DNA of 64,000 bases from DATGUP01 sp035301265 (lineage in GTDB: Bacteria > Bacillota > Bacilli > Bacillales > Amphibacillaceae), in contig DATGUP010000003.1 of NCBI GenBank assembly GCA_035301265.1, positions 248,001 through 312,000 of the forward strand. The letters are read 5' to 3'. Every line of letters starts with the position of its first letter. Within the stretch, counting starts at the first letter, position 1. Position numbers and translations under genes: made by a program. The notes beneath the pieces were generated by a model. The model was not told the DNA's origin and made no database searches. It saw only the letters and a program-made list of their open reading frames with translations. Of the stretch, positions 23,783 to 32,862 are shown piece by piece.

Positions 23783-25324
23783 ATGAATGAAAAACAGCGC
23801 AGACAACAGGCGCAAATTAAACAAGTGGATAAACCACTAAGCGAGAAGACGAGCGCCGATTTTGCCAAATACTTTGAAACAACGTACGAACCACCTAACA
23901 TCAATAAAGCGAGGAAGCGCTACAGAGAAAAAGTAGAAGTCCATTACGATTTTAGCATTCCAGACGATATGAAAAATATTGGTAAAGGTAAAAAATTTCT
24001 TATTCGTACATATGGCTGCCAAATGAATGAACATGATACGGAAGTCATGGCAGGTATTTTAATGGAAATGGGCTATGAAGCGACAACGGATACAAATGAA
24101 GCGGATATTATTTTACTAAACACGTGCGCTATTCGGGAAAATGCAGAAAATAAAGTATTTGGGGAAATCGGCCATCTAAAACCACTGAAATTGGAAAACC
24201 CGGATCTCATTCTTGGGGTATGCGGGTGCATGTCACAACAAGAGTCGGTCGTAAATCGCATTCTCAAAAAACACCAGCACATCGATTTGATTTTCGGAAC
24301 GCATAATATCCACCGTCTGCCACACCTTGTGAAAGAAGCGATGTTTAGCAAGGCGCAGGTTGTTGAGGTGTGGTCCAAAGAAGGTGATATTATTGAAAAC
24401 CTTCCGAAAGCGCGTAAAGGCAAAGTAAAAGCCTGGGTTAATATTATGTACGGATGTGATAAATTCTGTACATACTGCATTGTCCCAATGACCCGCGGAA
24501 AAGAACGGAGCCGCCGACCGAAAGATATTATTCAAGAAGTTCGTCACTTAGCGGCCCAAGGCTACAAGGAAGTGACTTTGCTCGGTCAGAACGTGAATGC
24601 TTACGGAAAAGATTTTGAAGATCTGGATTACACATTCGCTGATCTACTTGATGATTTGCGTAAGATTGATATACCGAGAATACGCTTTACGACATCGCAC
24701 CCTAGAGATTTTGATGATCGGTTAATAGAAGTGCTCGCTAAAGGCGGTAACCTTCTTGATCATATCCATTTACCGGTACAATCTGGAAGCAATGAAATTT
24801 TAAAGAAAATGAATCGGAAATATACACGCGAATCGTATCTCGAATTAGTTCGTAAAATTCGCGAAGCCATTCCGAATGTCACATTAACTACAGACATTAT
24901 CGTCGGTTTTCCGAATGAAACAGAAGAGCAATTTGAAGAAACGATGTCACTTGTAGAAGAAGTCGGATTTGAATCTGCATTTACATTTATCTATTCACCA
25001 AGAGAAGGCACGCCAGCAGCACGTAAACGAGATGATGTTCCAGAGGATGTGAAAAAACAACGATTGTACCGACTGAACGAGCTTGTGAATAAACAATCCG
25101 CCGAATCCATGAAAAAATACGAAGGTCAAATCGTTAAAGTTTTAGTTGAAGGCGAAAGTAAGAAGGATCCAGATGTTCTTGCGGGTTATACGGAAAAAAA
25201 TAAATTAGTTAATTTCAAAGGTCCTAAATCCGCTATTGGACAAATTGTTGACGTGAAGATTACCGAAGCAAAAACATGGTCACTTGATGGGATTATGGTA
25301 GAAAAAGCAATCGAGGTGAACTAA
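23783..25324 (+). CDS. miaB: tRNA-2-methylthio-N6-isopentenyladenosine synthase
   Basis: Radical SAM methylthiotransferase that adds the ms2 group to i6A37 in tRNAs reading UNN codons, acting after MiaA (encoded at 31558). 513 residues in three parts: an N-terminal UPF0004 domain with three cluster cysteines (YGCQMNEHD, NTCAIRENA, GVCGCM), the radical SAM domain with CDKFCTYC (about 228) and a C-terminal TRAM domain. The ATG at 23783 has AAAGGAG well spaced; an upstream ATG lacks a site. The 65-residue N-terminal extension is typical for Bacillus MiaB. It overlaps regulatory sequence of ricA: the site for ricA lies in the last miaB codons. Order spoVS-miaB-ricA-cotE matches B. subtilis. Confidence 0.96.
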   Translation: MNEKQRRQQAQIKQVDKPLSEKTSADFAKYFETTYEPPNINKARKRYREKVEVHYDFSIPDDMKNIGKGKKFLIRTYGCQMNEHDTEVMAGILMEMGYEATTDTNEADIILLNTCAIRENAENKVFGEIGHLKPLKLENPDLILGVCGCMSQQESVVNRILKKHQHIDLIFGTHNIHRLPHLVKEAMFSKAQVVEVWSKEGDIIENLPKARKGKVKAWVNIMYGCDKFCTYCIVPMTRGKERSRRPKDIIQEVRHLAAQGYKEVTLLGQNVNAYGKDFEDLDYTFADLLDDLRKIDIPRIRFTTSHPRDFDDRLIEVLAKGGNLLDHIHLPVQSGSNEILKKMNRKYTRESYLELVRKIREAIPNVTLTTDIIVGFPNETEEQFEETMSLVEEVGFESAFTFIYSPREGTPAARKRDDVPEDVKKQRLYRLNELVNKQSAESMKKYEGQIVKVLVEGESKKDPDVLAGYTEKNKLVNFKGPKSAIGQIVDVKITEAKTWSLDGIMVEKAIEVN

Positions 25325-25325
25325 T

Positions 25326-25754
25326 TTGGCGGAATATACGCGTAAACAAGTGTTGGATGAGGCAAAAAATATCGCCAATATGCTAGCTAATACAGAAGAA
25401 ATCGAACGTTTCAAACAAGTAGAGGCAAAAATAAATGAAAACAAAAAAGTTCAACAACTTATTAATAAAATCAAGGCGCTGCAAAAACAAGCAGTCAACC
25501 TTCAAGCGTATGAAAAAACGGAAGCATTGAAAAAAGTAGAAGCCGAAATCGATCGACTCCAAGACGAACTCGATGCTATTCCAATTGTTCAAGAGTTTAA
25601 GGAAATCCAAGTGCTTGTCAATGATGTTCTACAGCTTGTTTCAGGCACAATCGCACGTGAAGTTACCAATCATGTGATCGAATCGACTGGCGGTAACGTA
25701 TTGACAGGCGAAACAGGTTCAAAAATTAAAAATAAAATGAATCATAGTCATTAA
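25326..25754 (+). CDS. ricA: RicA (YmcA), component of the RicAFT complex
   Basis: Small helical protein of 142 residues from the YlbF/YmcA family. With RicF (YlbF) and RicT (YaaT) it forms an Fe-S containing complex that promotes RNase Y processing of mRNAs and affects Spo0A phosphorylation, competence and biofilm. The sequence is one long helical bundle (KQVEAKINENKKVQQLINKI, EALKKVEAEIDRLQDELD). A TTG start at 25326 lies two bases after the miaB stop, with GAGGTGA in the last miaB codons, so the two genes are one operon and coupled. Presence of rny in the same window fits the shared role. A terminator follows. Confidence 0.92.
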   Translation: MAEYTRKQVLDEAKNIANMLANTEEIERFKQVEAKINENKKVQQLINKIKALQKQAVNLQAYEKTEALKKVEAEIDRLQDELDAIPIVQEFKEIQVLVNDVLQLVSGTIAREVTNHVIESTGGNVLTGETGSKIKNKMNHSH

Positions 25755-25760
25755 AACCAA

Positions 25761-25799
25761 CCGGTCAGGGTATTCAACCATATCCTGCCCGGCTTTTTT
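25761..25799 (+). terminator. miaB-ricA terminator
   Basis: Stem 25761-25773 with 25780-25792 (one mismatch, one G-T pair), 6-base loop, T run. Confidence 0.88.
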
Positions 25800-25894
25800 A
25801 ATTGATAATGATCCAACATGAACCTCCTCGGCTATGCACCTTAGGTATTTGCCTTGCATAAAATGACTATGAAAAAAGAGGAGGTTAGTGTATT

Positions 25895-26458
25895 ATGAGC
25901 TTTCTTGATAAAGAGTATAGAGAAATCATTACAAAGGCGATTTGCGGGAAAGGGCGTAAATTTACACAGGCGACCCATACCGTTTCTCCACAGCATTATC
26001 CATCGAGTATCCTTGGCTGTTGGATAATCAATCATTTGTACAATGCCAGGAAAAAATCAGAAAATACAGTTGAAATTAGCGGTAGTTATGATATCAATAT
26101 CTGGTACTCCTATAATGACAATACAAAAACAGAAGTGGTCACAGAACGCGTCACGTATAAAGATGTTGTTCCTCTTGCTGTAAAAGATGATCATTGCGTT
26201 GGTGATGATTTTGATGTTGTTGCCCGGGTGATACAACAGCCGAATTGCTTGGAGTGCAAAATTTCCGGTAAAGGTCAGAAAATGATTGTGGAAATCGAGC
26301 GCGAATTCATCGTAGAAGTCATCGGCGAGACTAAAATATTTGTTAAAGTTGCCCCAAAGGATTATGCAGATGACGATGACGAATACGATTGGAATTTTGA
26401 ACTTACAGACGATGAACTACAAGAAGTTGATCCGGATTTTTTAGAGAAGAAAGATTAG
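25895..26458 (+). CDS. cotE: Outer spore coat morphogenetic protein CotE
   Basis: Made in the mother cell; forms the ring around the forespore on which the outer coat is built. 187 residues, the family length. The start MSFLDKEYREIITKAICGKG, the central TVSPQHYPSSILGCWIINH and DINIWYSY, and the acidic C-terminus with a run of Asp and Glu (DDDDEYDWNFELTDDELQE) are all typical; the C-terminus in B. subtilis CotE is needed for coat protein recruitment. ATG with AGAGGAGG. It is expected to be driven by sigma-E and sigma-K; no clear element was identified. Flanked by terminators on both sides, so it is its own unit. Confidence 0.96.
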   Translation: MSFLDKEYREIITKAICGKGRKFTQATHTVSPQHYPSSILGCWIINHLYNARKKSENTVEISGSYDINIWYSYNDNTKTEVVTERVTYKDVVPLAVKDDHCVGDDFDVVARVIQQPNCLECKISGKGQKMIVEIEREFIVEVIGETKIFVKVAPKDYADDDDEYDWNFELTDDELQEVDPDFLEKKD

Positions 26459-26460
26459 AC

Positions 26461-26492
26461 ATTACGAGAGGTCATTCTCTCGTAATTTTTTT
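26461..26492 (+). terminator. cotE terminator
   Basis: Perfect 10-pair stem ATTACGAGAG with CTCTCGTAAT, 6-base loop, seven T. Confidence 0.92.
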
Positions 26493-26584
26493 GTTACCAG
26501 CCTGTTAACCGTACCCTTTCCCTGCCTTCTTCTTTTTATGCTATAATAATTTGAGAACATACGTGTGATGTTGGGGGATATATA

Positions 26585-29158
26585 ATGGCAAAAGTGACAC
26601 CAATGATGAAACAATATTTACAAATCAAGGCACAGTATCAAGATGCCTTTTTATTTTTTCGGCTTGGCGATTTCTATGAAATGTTTTATGATGATGCGAT
26701 CAAGGGAGCTAGAGAACTAGAAATCACATTGACTGAGCGAGATTCCGGACAAGATGAAACCATCCCGATGTGCGGGATACCTTATCATTCTGCTGAAAAT
26801 TATATAAAAATTTTAATGGATAAAGGCTATAAAGTGGCTATTTGTGAACAAGTTGAAGATCCAAAAAAAGCCAAAGGTGTCGTTAAAAGAGAAGTTGTGC
26901 AATTGATTACGCCAGGAACTGTCATGGAAAGTAATATGCTGAATGAGAAAGAAAACAATTATCTCGCCAGCCTTTCCTATTTTGATGATTTTTCCTTTGT
27001 TATTGTTTATAATGATTTATCAACCGGTGAAAATTGGCTAACCATGATTAATCATGGCTGGGATGCCGTTATCCATGAACTGTACAACCAGCCGGTTAAA
27101 GAAATTGTTGTCGCATCTGATTTACCAAAAAACATGCAAAAACAACTGCAAGAAAAGTTGCAGGTAACGCTGTCGTTTCAAGATGAAGTTACCTTTAATG
27201 CTGAATATCGGAAACTCTGCGACAATTTAGACGATGAACGTTTCATTAAGGCATTCAGCCGATTGTTAAATTATATTCAAAAAACACAAAAACGATCGCT
27301 CGATCATCTACAACCAGCAAAAGTGATCGAATTAAAAGACTATCTAACGCTCGATATGTTTTCAAAGCGCAATTTGGAATTGACAGAAACTATTCTTAAA
27401 AAAACGCGGCGTGGCAGCCTTTTATGGGTGCTAGATCGAACGATGACGTCTATGGGGTCCCGGCTGCTTAAAAAATGGCTCGATCGCCCGCTCTTGAATA
27501 AACAACGTATAGAAGAGCGGTTGGAAATTGTGGATGGCTTTTATAAAGACTTTTTAGCTCGAGATGCACTTCGTGAAACGTTGAAAGCAATCTATGACTT
27601 AGAAAGATTGGCGGGGCGAGTAGCTTTTGGCAATGTCAATGCACGCGATCTGATTCAGTTAAAACAATCCTTGCAAAAGATACCTGAATTAAAAAATGTT
27701 TTGAAGCAATTTCCGAGTCAACGTATCACCAAAATCGCCGCTGATCTCGTCTATCCAGAGCATATTGTATCATTGTTAGAAGAAAGCTTAGTTGACGATC
27801 CGCCCGTGTCTATAAAAGAAGGGAATATAATAAAAGATGGCTATCATGAACAGTTGGATACATACCGTGATGCATCACGTAATGGAAAGAAATGGATTGC
27901 CGAACTGGAACAGAAAGAAAAAGAAGTCACTGGCATTAAATCGTTAAAAGTCGGTTATAATCGTGTATTCGGTTATTATATTGAAGTGACTAAACCAAAT
28001 CTCCACTTACTCCCAGAAGGAAGATACGAACGCAAGCAAACATTGACAAACGCTGAACGCTATATTACACCTGAATTAAAGGAAAAAGAACAGCTTATTT
28101 TGGAAGCTGATGAAAAAAGCATTGAACTCGAATATGAATTGTTTATCGACATCCGTGAGAAGGTGAAAGCACATATCCCCGACTTACAGTATTTGGCAGA
28201 AACAATTAGTCAGCTTGATGTACTGCAAGCATTCGCAACTGTTAGCGAAGAAAATGATTATACACGCCCTCGCTTTACCACAAATAAGTTATCGATTAAA
28301 AACGGTCGCCATCCCGTTGTCGAAAGGGTCATGGAAGACGGCTCGTTTGTTCCCAACGATATTGAATTAGATGAAAACAGAAGTATTCTGCTTATAACCG
28401 GGCCAAATATGTCCGGCAAAAGCACGTATATGCGCCAAGTCGCGCTTATTGCGATTATGGGGCAAATCGGTTGTTTCGTCCCATGTGATGATGCTGAGCT
28501 TGTCATATTTGATCAGATTTTCACGCGTATCGGAGCTAGTGATGACTTGGTCGGAGGGCAAAGTACATTTATGGTCGAAATGCTTGAGGCAAAACACGCT
28601 ATCAAAAATGCGACAGAAAACAGCCTTATCCTTCTGGATGAAATTGGTCGCGGCACGAGCACATATGACGGAATGGCTCTTGCCCAGTCGATTGTCGAAT
28701 ATATCCACGATAATATTCGCGCTAAAACATTGTTTTCGACACATTATCATGAATTAACGGCTTTGGAAGACAACCTTGCTTCGTTAAAAAACATCCACGT
28801 TCAAGCAGAAGAATACGAAGGAAATGTCGTCTTTATGCATACGATTAAGGACGGGCCAACTGATAAGAGTTACGGAATTCATGTAGCCCAATTAGCCGAT
28901 CTTCCAGAGTCACTTATCGAACGTGCCAACACTATTTTAGAGCAATTAGAAAAAAACGGTGTGACCCATTTACCGACAGAAAATGCACCATCGCAACAGT
29001 TGTCTTTTTTCCCTGAAGAAAGCGAAACGACACAATCAGAATCAACCGCTAAATATGAAAAAATCATCCAGGACTTAAAGCAGATGGACTTGTTTTCCAT
29101 GACTCCGTTGGATGCTATGAATGCATTGTATCGCTTGCAAAAAGAGGCTAAAAAATAA
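26585..29158 (+). CDS. mutS: DNA mismatch repair protein MutS
   Basis: Recognises mismatches and small loops in DNA and starts repair with MutL. 857 residues, normal length. Domain I has the mismatch-reading FFRLGDFYEMFYDDA (Phe-x-Glu, about 25-39); the clamp and lever follow; the ABC-type ATPase shows Walker A GPNMSGKSTYMRQ (about 605-617), the signature DDLVGGQSTFMVE and Walker B LILLDEIGRGTS; the HTH dimer region is at the end. QQLSFF near the C-terminus resembles the beta-clamp binding motif of Bacillus MutS. ATG with TTGGGGGA upstream; a TATAAT lies 40 bases before the start. mutL follows after 19 bases. Confidence 0.97.
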   Translation: MAKVTPMMKQYLQIKAQYQDAFLFFRLGDFYEMFYDDAIKGARELEITLTERDSGQDETIPMCGIPYHSAENYIKILMDKGYKVAICEQVEDPKKAKGVVKREVVQLITPGTVMESNMLNEKENNYLASLSYFDDFSFVIVYNDLSTGENWLTMINHGWDAVIHELYNQPVKEIVVASDLPKNMQKQLQEKLQVTLSFQDEVTFNAEYRKLCDNLDDERFIKAFSRLLNYIQKTQKRSLDHLQPAKVIELKDYLTLDMFSKRNLELTETILKKTRRGSLLWVLDRTMTSMGSRLLKKWLDRPLLNKQRIEERLEIVDGFYKDFLARDALRETLKAIYDLERLAGRVAFGNVNARDLIQLKQSLQKIPELKNVLKQFPSQRITKIAADLVYPEHIVSLLEESLVDDPPVSIKEGNIIKDGYHEQLDTYRDASRNGKKWIAELEQKEKEVTGIKSLKVGYNRVFGYYIEVTKPNLHLLPEGRYERKQTLTNAERYITPELKEKEQLILEADEKSIELEYELFIDIREKVKAHIPDLQYLAETISQLDVLQAFATVSEENDYTRPRFTTNKLSIKNGRHPVVERVMEDGSFVPNDIELDENRSILLITGPNMSGKSTYMRQVALIAIMGQIGCFVPCDDAELVIFDQIFTRIGASDDLVGGQSTFMVEMLEAKHAIKNATENSLILLDEIGRGTSTYDGMALAQSIVEYIHDNIRAKTLFSTHYHELTALEDNLASLKNIHVQAEEYEGNVVFMHTIKDGPTDKSYGIHVAQLADLPESLIERANTILEQLEKNGVTHLPTENAPSQQLSFFPEESETTQSESTAKYEKIIQDLKQMDLFSMTPLDAMNALYRLQKEAKK

Positions 29159-29177
29159 GAGAAAGGACTGTTTACTT

Positions 29178-31013
29178 GTGTCCATACGTCAAATGCCTGA
29201 TACGCTTGCGAATAAAATTGCCGCCGGTGAAGTTGTTGAACGACCGGCTTCAGTCGTTAAAGAACTTGTTGAAAACAGCATTGATGCTAATAGTTCATGG
29301 ATCAAGATCGATATTGTCGAAGCAGGCCTTAAACGAATAAAAGTGATAGACAATGGCGATGGGATGTCAGAGGACGATTGTGAAAAAGCATTTTTACGCC
29401 ATGCTACAAGCAAGCTGCGATATGAAGCGGATCTCTTTCATGTGAAAACGCTCGGTTTCCGTGGTGAAGCGCTGGCGAGTATTGCGGCTGTCAGCCGATT
29501 AAAAATCAAATCCTCACAAGGAGATCGCGCTGGTGCTGTGTTAACCATTGAAGGAGGCAAGCTCATCGGAAAAACAAAGAGTGATGCTAGAAAAGGAACA
29601 GAAATCGTCGTCGAGGATTTATTTTTTAATACACCAGCGCGGTTGAAATATATGAAAAGTTTGCATACAGAGCTCGGTCATATAACCGATTTGCTCAACC
29701 GTTTAGCATTATCACATCCTGGGATCCGGTTCGAGGCGACGCACAATGGCAAACCTCTCTTTAAAACGTCGGGGACGGGCGATATGCTGCAAGTGATTGC
29801 ACAAGTTTATGGAACAAGTGTTGCGAGAAAAATGCTTCCGATTGAAAATGAAACGCTTGATTTTTCCTTGAAAGGGTATGTTGGTAAACCAGAAATTACT
29901 CGGGCTTCACGAAACTATATTTCGACCATTATCAATGGACGTTTTATTAAAAGTCATCCGTTATCACAAGCTATAATTAAAGCGTACCACACGTTATTGC
30001 CAATCGGGCGATTCCCAATTGCTGTAATTGCTATTCAAATGGACCCGGTCTTAGTTGATGTCAACGTTCATCCGACTAAATTACAAGTCCGTTTCAGTAA
30101 AGAAAGGGAACTATTTACTTTAGTTGAGGATACTATTCGGAGTCGATTTCGGCAATCGACCCTCATACCGGAAATAGAACATAAAGATAAGCCAAAAGAA
30201 CAAGCATTCCAGCAAACGTTGGATTTGAATGCTGCATACCCGCAAGCCGACAATACACGAACAGAGGCATCTAATGGCCAACGGATTTTTGAACAAAAAA
30301 CACTTATGACGCAGCAGAAAAAAGATAGCCGTAAGAACGATTCAGAATTATATCTTGACAAGGGCATTGATGGCCCAAAAAACCCTCCGGTTTCGGATGT
30401 ATATCAAAACAACGAACAGCCGACAGACGAGCGGATACCAACGATGCATCCAATAGGTCAATTACACGGTACTTATATTTTAGCTCAAAACGAAACAGGT
30501 CTTTTTATCATTGATCAACATGCGGCACAAGAGCGAATCAAATATGAGTTTTATAAACGAAAGCTTGGAAAGCCAACGAATCACTTGCAAGAACTATTAC
30601 TTCCATTAACATTTGAATTTTCTCGGCAAGAATCGCTTTTTATTGAACAGTATAAGGAAAGATTACAACAAGTTGGTTTGTTTTTTGAACCATTTGGCGA
30701 ACAGACCTATATTATCCGTTCCTATCCGGCCTGGTTCCCAAAAGGATTTGCAGAAGAAGTGATTAGAGAAATGGTCGAACAAATTGTGCAGACTGAGCAA
30801 GTGGACATTGAAGCAATCAGGGAAGACGTAGCTATTTTAATGGCCTGTAAACGTTCGATCAAGGCTAATCATTATTTAAATCGCGAAGATATGTTGCATT
30901 TGCTCGAAGACTTGCGTCAGACAACCGATCCGTTTACCTGCCCACATGGACGGCCGATTATGATTCATTTTTCATCTTATGAACTGGAAAAAATGTTTAA
31001 ACGCGTAATGTAA
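29178..31013 (+). CDS. mutL: DNA mismatch repair endonuclease MutL
   Basis: ATPase and nicking endonuclease of mismatch repair. 611 residues. The N-terminal GHKL domain shows NKIAAGEVVERPASV, DNGDGM and GFRGEALASIA. A Gln- and Lys-rich linker (about 345-425) follows. The C-terminal domain has the endonuclease motifs of organisms without MutH: DQHAAQERIKYE, ACKRSIKA and CPHGRP, which bind the catalytic metals. GTG start at 29178 with AAAGGA about 10 bases upstream; the frame's earlier codons lie inside mutS. Cotranscribed with mutS. Confidence 0.96.
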   Translation: MSIRQMPDTLANKIAAGEVVERPASVVKELVENSIDANSSWIKIDIVEAGLKRIKVIDNGDGMSEDDCEKAFLRHATSKLRYEADLFHVKTLGFRGEALASIAAVSRLKIKSSQGDRAGAVLTIEGGKLIGKTKSDARKGTEIVVEDLFFNTPARLKYMKSLHTELGHITDLLNRLALSHPGIRFEATHNGKPLFKTSGTGDMLQVIAQVYGTSVARKMLPIENETLDFSLKGYVGKPEITRASRNYISTIINGRFIKSHPLSQAIIKAYHTLLPIGRFPIAVIAIQMDPVLVDVNVHPTKLQVRFSKERELFTLVEDTIRSRFRQSTLIPEIEHKDKPKEQAFQQTLDLNAAYPQADNTRTEASNGQRIFEQKTLMTQQKKDSRKNDSELYLDKGIDGPKNPPVSDVYQNNEQPTDERIPTMHPIGQLHGTYILAQNETGLFIIDQHAAQERIKYEFYKRKLGKPTNHLQELLLPLTFEFSRQESLFIEQYKERLQQVGLFFEPFGEQTYIIRSYPAWFPKGFAEEVIREMVEQIVQTEQVDIEAIREDVAILMACKRSIKANHYLNREDMLHLLEDLRQTTDPFTCPHGRPIMIHFSSYELEKMFKRVM

Positions 31014-31077
31014 ATAGGTATAAATTGATGATGTAGCGTACATGCTGTTTGCTGAAAAAAGAATAGGCGGGTGTCCA

Positions 31078-31530
31078 ATGGATAATCAAAACGTTATTAA
31101 CTTTTTAAATCAACTGTTGTCCAATCAGTTCGTACTTTATGTAAAACTGCACCGATATTCCTGGTTTGTGCAGGGGAGGCATTTTTTTCAGCTTCGTGAT
31201 TTGTTTTCGTTTATGTATCATCAGACGGAGAAGGAATTGGACAAGGTTGCTGAACGCATTTTAATGGTTGATGGAAAACCTCTGGCTACTATGAGTAAAT
31301 ATATCAAGGAAGCTACACTAGAAGAGGCGACGTCCGATAATAAAGAGAAAGAAATCATTGCCCAGTTGATTAAAGATTATAAGCAAATCATCGGCGAAAT
31401 AAGTACAGAAGGTATTCCACTTGCCCAAGAACGTAATGATCGACCAACAGTTGATTTACTAACAACATTGCAGTCCGGTTATGAAAAGTACAAATGGATG
31501 CTGCATGCTTATTGTGGATTAGATTCATAA
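31078..31530 (+). CDS. Dps-like ferritin-fold protein with lost ferroxidase ligands
   Basis: 150 residues. The pattern KLHRYSWFVQGRHFFQLRDLF, then LDKVAERILMVDGKPLATM is unmistakably the Dps/MrgA fold, which normally forms a 12-subunit iron-storing, DNA-protecting shell. In Dps the di-iron site uses His in the YHW motif, His in LH, an acidic residue four positions later, and Asp and Glu of D-x-x-AER. Here YHW is YSW, LH is LR and the acid is Ser; only D-x-x-AE remains. So iron oxidation is not expected at this site. Position between mutL and miaA, where other Bacilli have a small gene or nothing, suggests a role with DNA or a paralogue under relaxed selection. Start ATG 31078 has a weak GGCGGG site. 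Confidence 0.8.
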   Translation: MDNQNVINFLNQLLSNQFVLYVKLHRYSWFVQGRHFFQLRDLFSFMYHQTEKELDKVAERILMVDGKPLATMSKYIKEATLEEATSDNKEKEIIAQLIKDYKQIIGEISTEGIPLAQERNDRPTVDLLTTLQSGYEKYKWMLHAYCGLDS

Positions 31531-31557
31531 GTAAGTGTAAATATTAGGGGAATGCGA

Positions 31558-32493
31558 ATGAAACAAAAAGTCATTGCTATTGTCGGTCCGACAGCGGTCG
31601 GAAAAACAAGTATGAGTATCGAAATTGCTAAAACGTTCGACGGGGAGATTATAAGCGGGGATGCCATGCAAGTATATAAAGGGATGGATATTGGTACAGC
31701 GAAAATCACCGAATCAGAAATGCAGGGCATTCCGCATTACATGATCGATATTAAAAATCCAGATGAAACGTTTTCCGCTGCCGATTTTAAGTCCTATGTA
31801 CAAATGTATATAACTGACATTGCTGCTAGAGGAAAGGTTCCTATTATAGTAGGTGGCAGCGGATTATATATTCAAGGGGCTTTGTATGACTTTAATTTTT
31901 CAAAGCATAAAAGAAATCATGCGATTGTCCATAAATTGGAACGAATCCTCGCGAAGGAAGGAATTGAGCCCCTTTATAACAAGTTGAAAACAATTGACCC
32001 GAAACAAGCAGAAAAAATTCATCCGAACAACCATCGACGAGTGATACGCGCCCTTGAAATTTATGAGGCAACAGGCATGACAATGGCGGAAAGACAGAGA
32101 CAACAAAATACTGAGACGCCATACGACATTTTTTTCGTCGGTTTACAAATGGAACGTAAGCTGTTGTATGAGAGAATTAATGCTCGTGTCGATAAAATGA
32201 TTAAAGAAGGATTAGTAGATGAAGTTAGAAGTCTTTATGAAAAAGGTTATGAACATTGCCAATCTATGCAAGCGATCGGGTACAAAGAATTTTTACCGTA
32301 TTTTCGACACGAGCGAAGTCTTGAGAAATCGATTGATATATTGAAACGCAACTCTAGACGATATGCGAAACGGCAATATACGTGGTTTAAAAATAAAATG
32401 AAAGTGACTTGGTATACAATGGTACCGGGTGAAGTGGATAAACAACGCCGAAACATTTTGCGTGATTTGGCAGGATTCTTAAAAAAGGAATAG
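31558..32493 (+). CDS. miaA: tRNA dimethylallyltransferase
   Basis: Adds the isopentenyl group to A37 of tRNAs reading UNN codons, making i6A, the substrate of MiaB encoded upstream. 311 residues: P-loop GPTAVGKTSMS, the catalytic stretch SGDAMQVYKGMDIGTAK, HYMIDIKNPDE and GGSGLYIQG; the C-terminal part has QAIGYKEF and RRYAKRQYTWFKNK. The ATG at 31558 has AGGGG with 7 bases spacing; the ATG at 31552 is too close to it. hfq follows after 38 bases, an order conserved in very many bacteria. Confidence 0.97.
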   Translation: MKQKVIAIVGPTAVGKTSMSIEIAKTFDGEIISGDAMQVYKGMDIGTAKITESEMQGIPHYMIDIKNPDETFSAADFKSYVQMYITDIAARGKVPIIVGGSGLYIQGALYDFNFSKHKRNHAIVHKLERILAKEGIEPLYNKLKTIDPKQAEKIHPNNHRRVIRALEIYEATGMTMAERQRQQNTETPYDIFFVGLQMERKLLYERINARVDKMIKEGLVDEVRSLYEKGYEHCQSMQAIGYKEFLPYFRHERSLEKSIDILKRNSRRYAKRQYTWFKNKMKVTWYTMVPGEVDKQRRNILRDLAGFLKKE

Positions 32494-32531
32494 AATGAAT
32501 ATGTATAGATAGAAATAGAGGAGGATACAAG

Positions 32532-32756
32532 ATGGCGCAACAAGTAAATATTCAGGAACAATATTTAAACCAATTGCGAAAAAACCATATTTCAGTTACA
32601 GTATTTTTAACGAATGGTTTCCAATTAAGGGGTGTTATTAAAGCGTTTGACAATTTTACGGTTTTGTTGGAAACCGATGGAAAACAGCAGCTTCTTTTTA
32701 AACATGCCATTTCCACGTTTGCCCCGGTGAAAAATGTATCTCTGCAAACTGAATAG
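32532..32756 (+). CDS. hfq: RNA chaperone Hfq
   Basis: Sm-like hexamer that binds small RNAs and mRNAs. 74 residues: the Sm1 motif around FDNFTVLLETDGKQ and Sm2 around LLFKHAISTFAP, with the Lys-His pair of Sm2 intact. The C-terminal tail is short, as in Gram-positive Hfq. ATG with GAGGAGG 7 bases upstream. Downstream of miaA as usual, followed by its own terminator. Confidence 0.97.
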   Translation: MAQQVNIQEQYLNQLRKNHISVTVFLTNGFQLRGVIKAFDNFTVLLETDGKQQLLFKHAISTFAPVKNVSLQTE

Positions 32757-32763
32757 AAATAGA

Positions 32764-32794
32764 GCGGACGCCACGCATCAGGCGTCCGTTTTTG
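32764..32794 (+). terminator. hfq terminator
   Basis: Perfect stem CGGACGCC (32765-32772) with GGCGTCCG (32781-32788), 8-base loop, T run. Confidence 0.92.
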
Positions 32795-32862
32795 AATTTT
32801 TCTGGGCGGTTGTCACATCCTATTCGCCATCACGTATACTGTAGTGACGGAGGGGTGATGCT

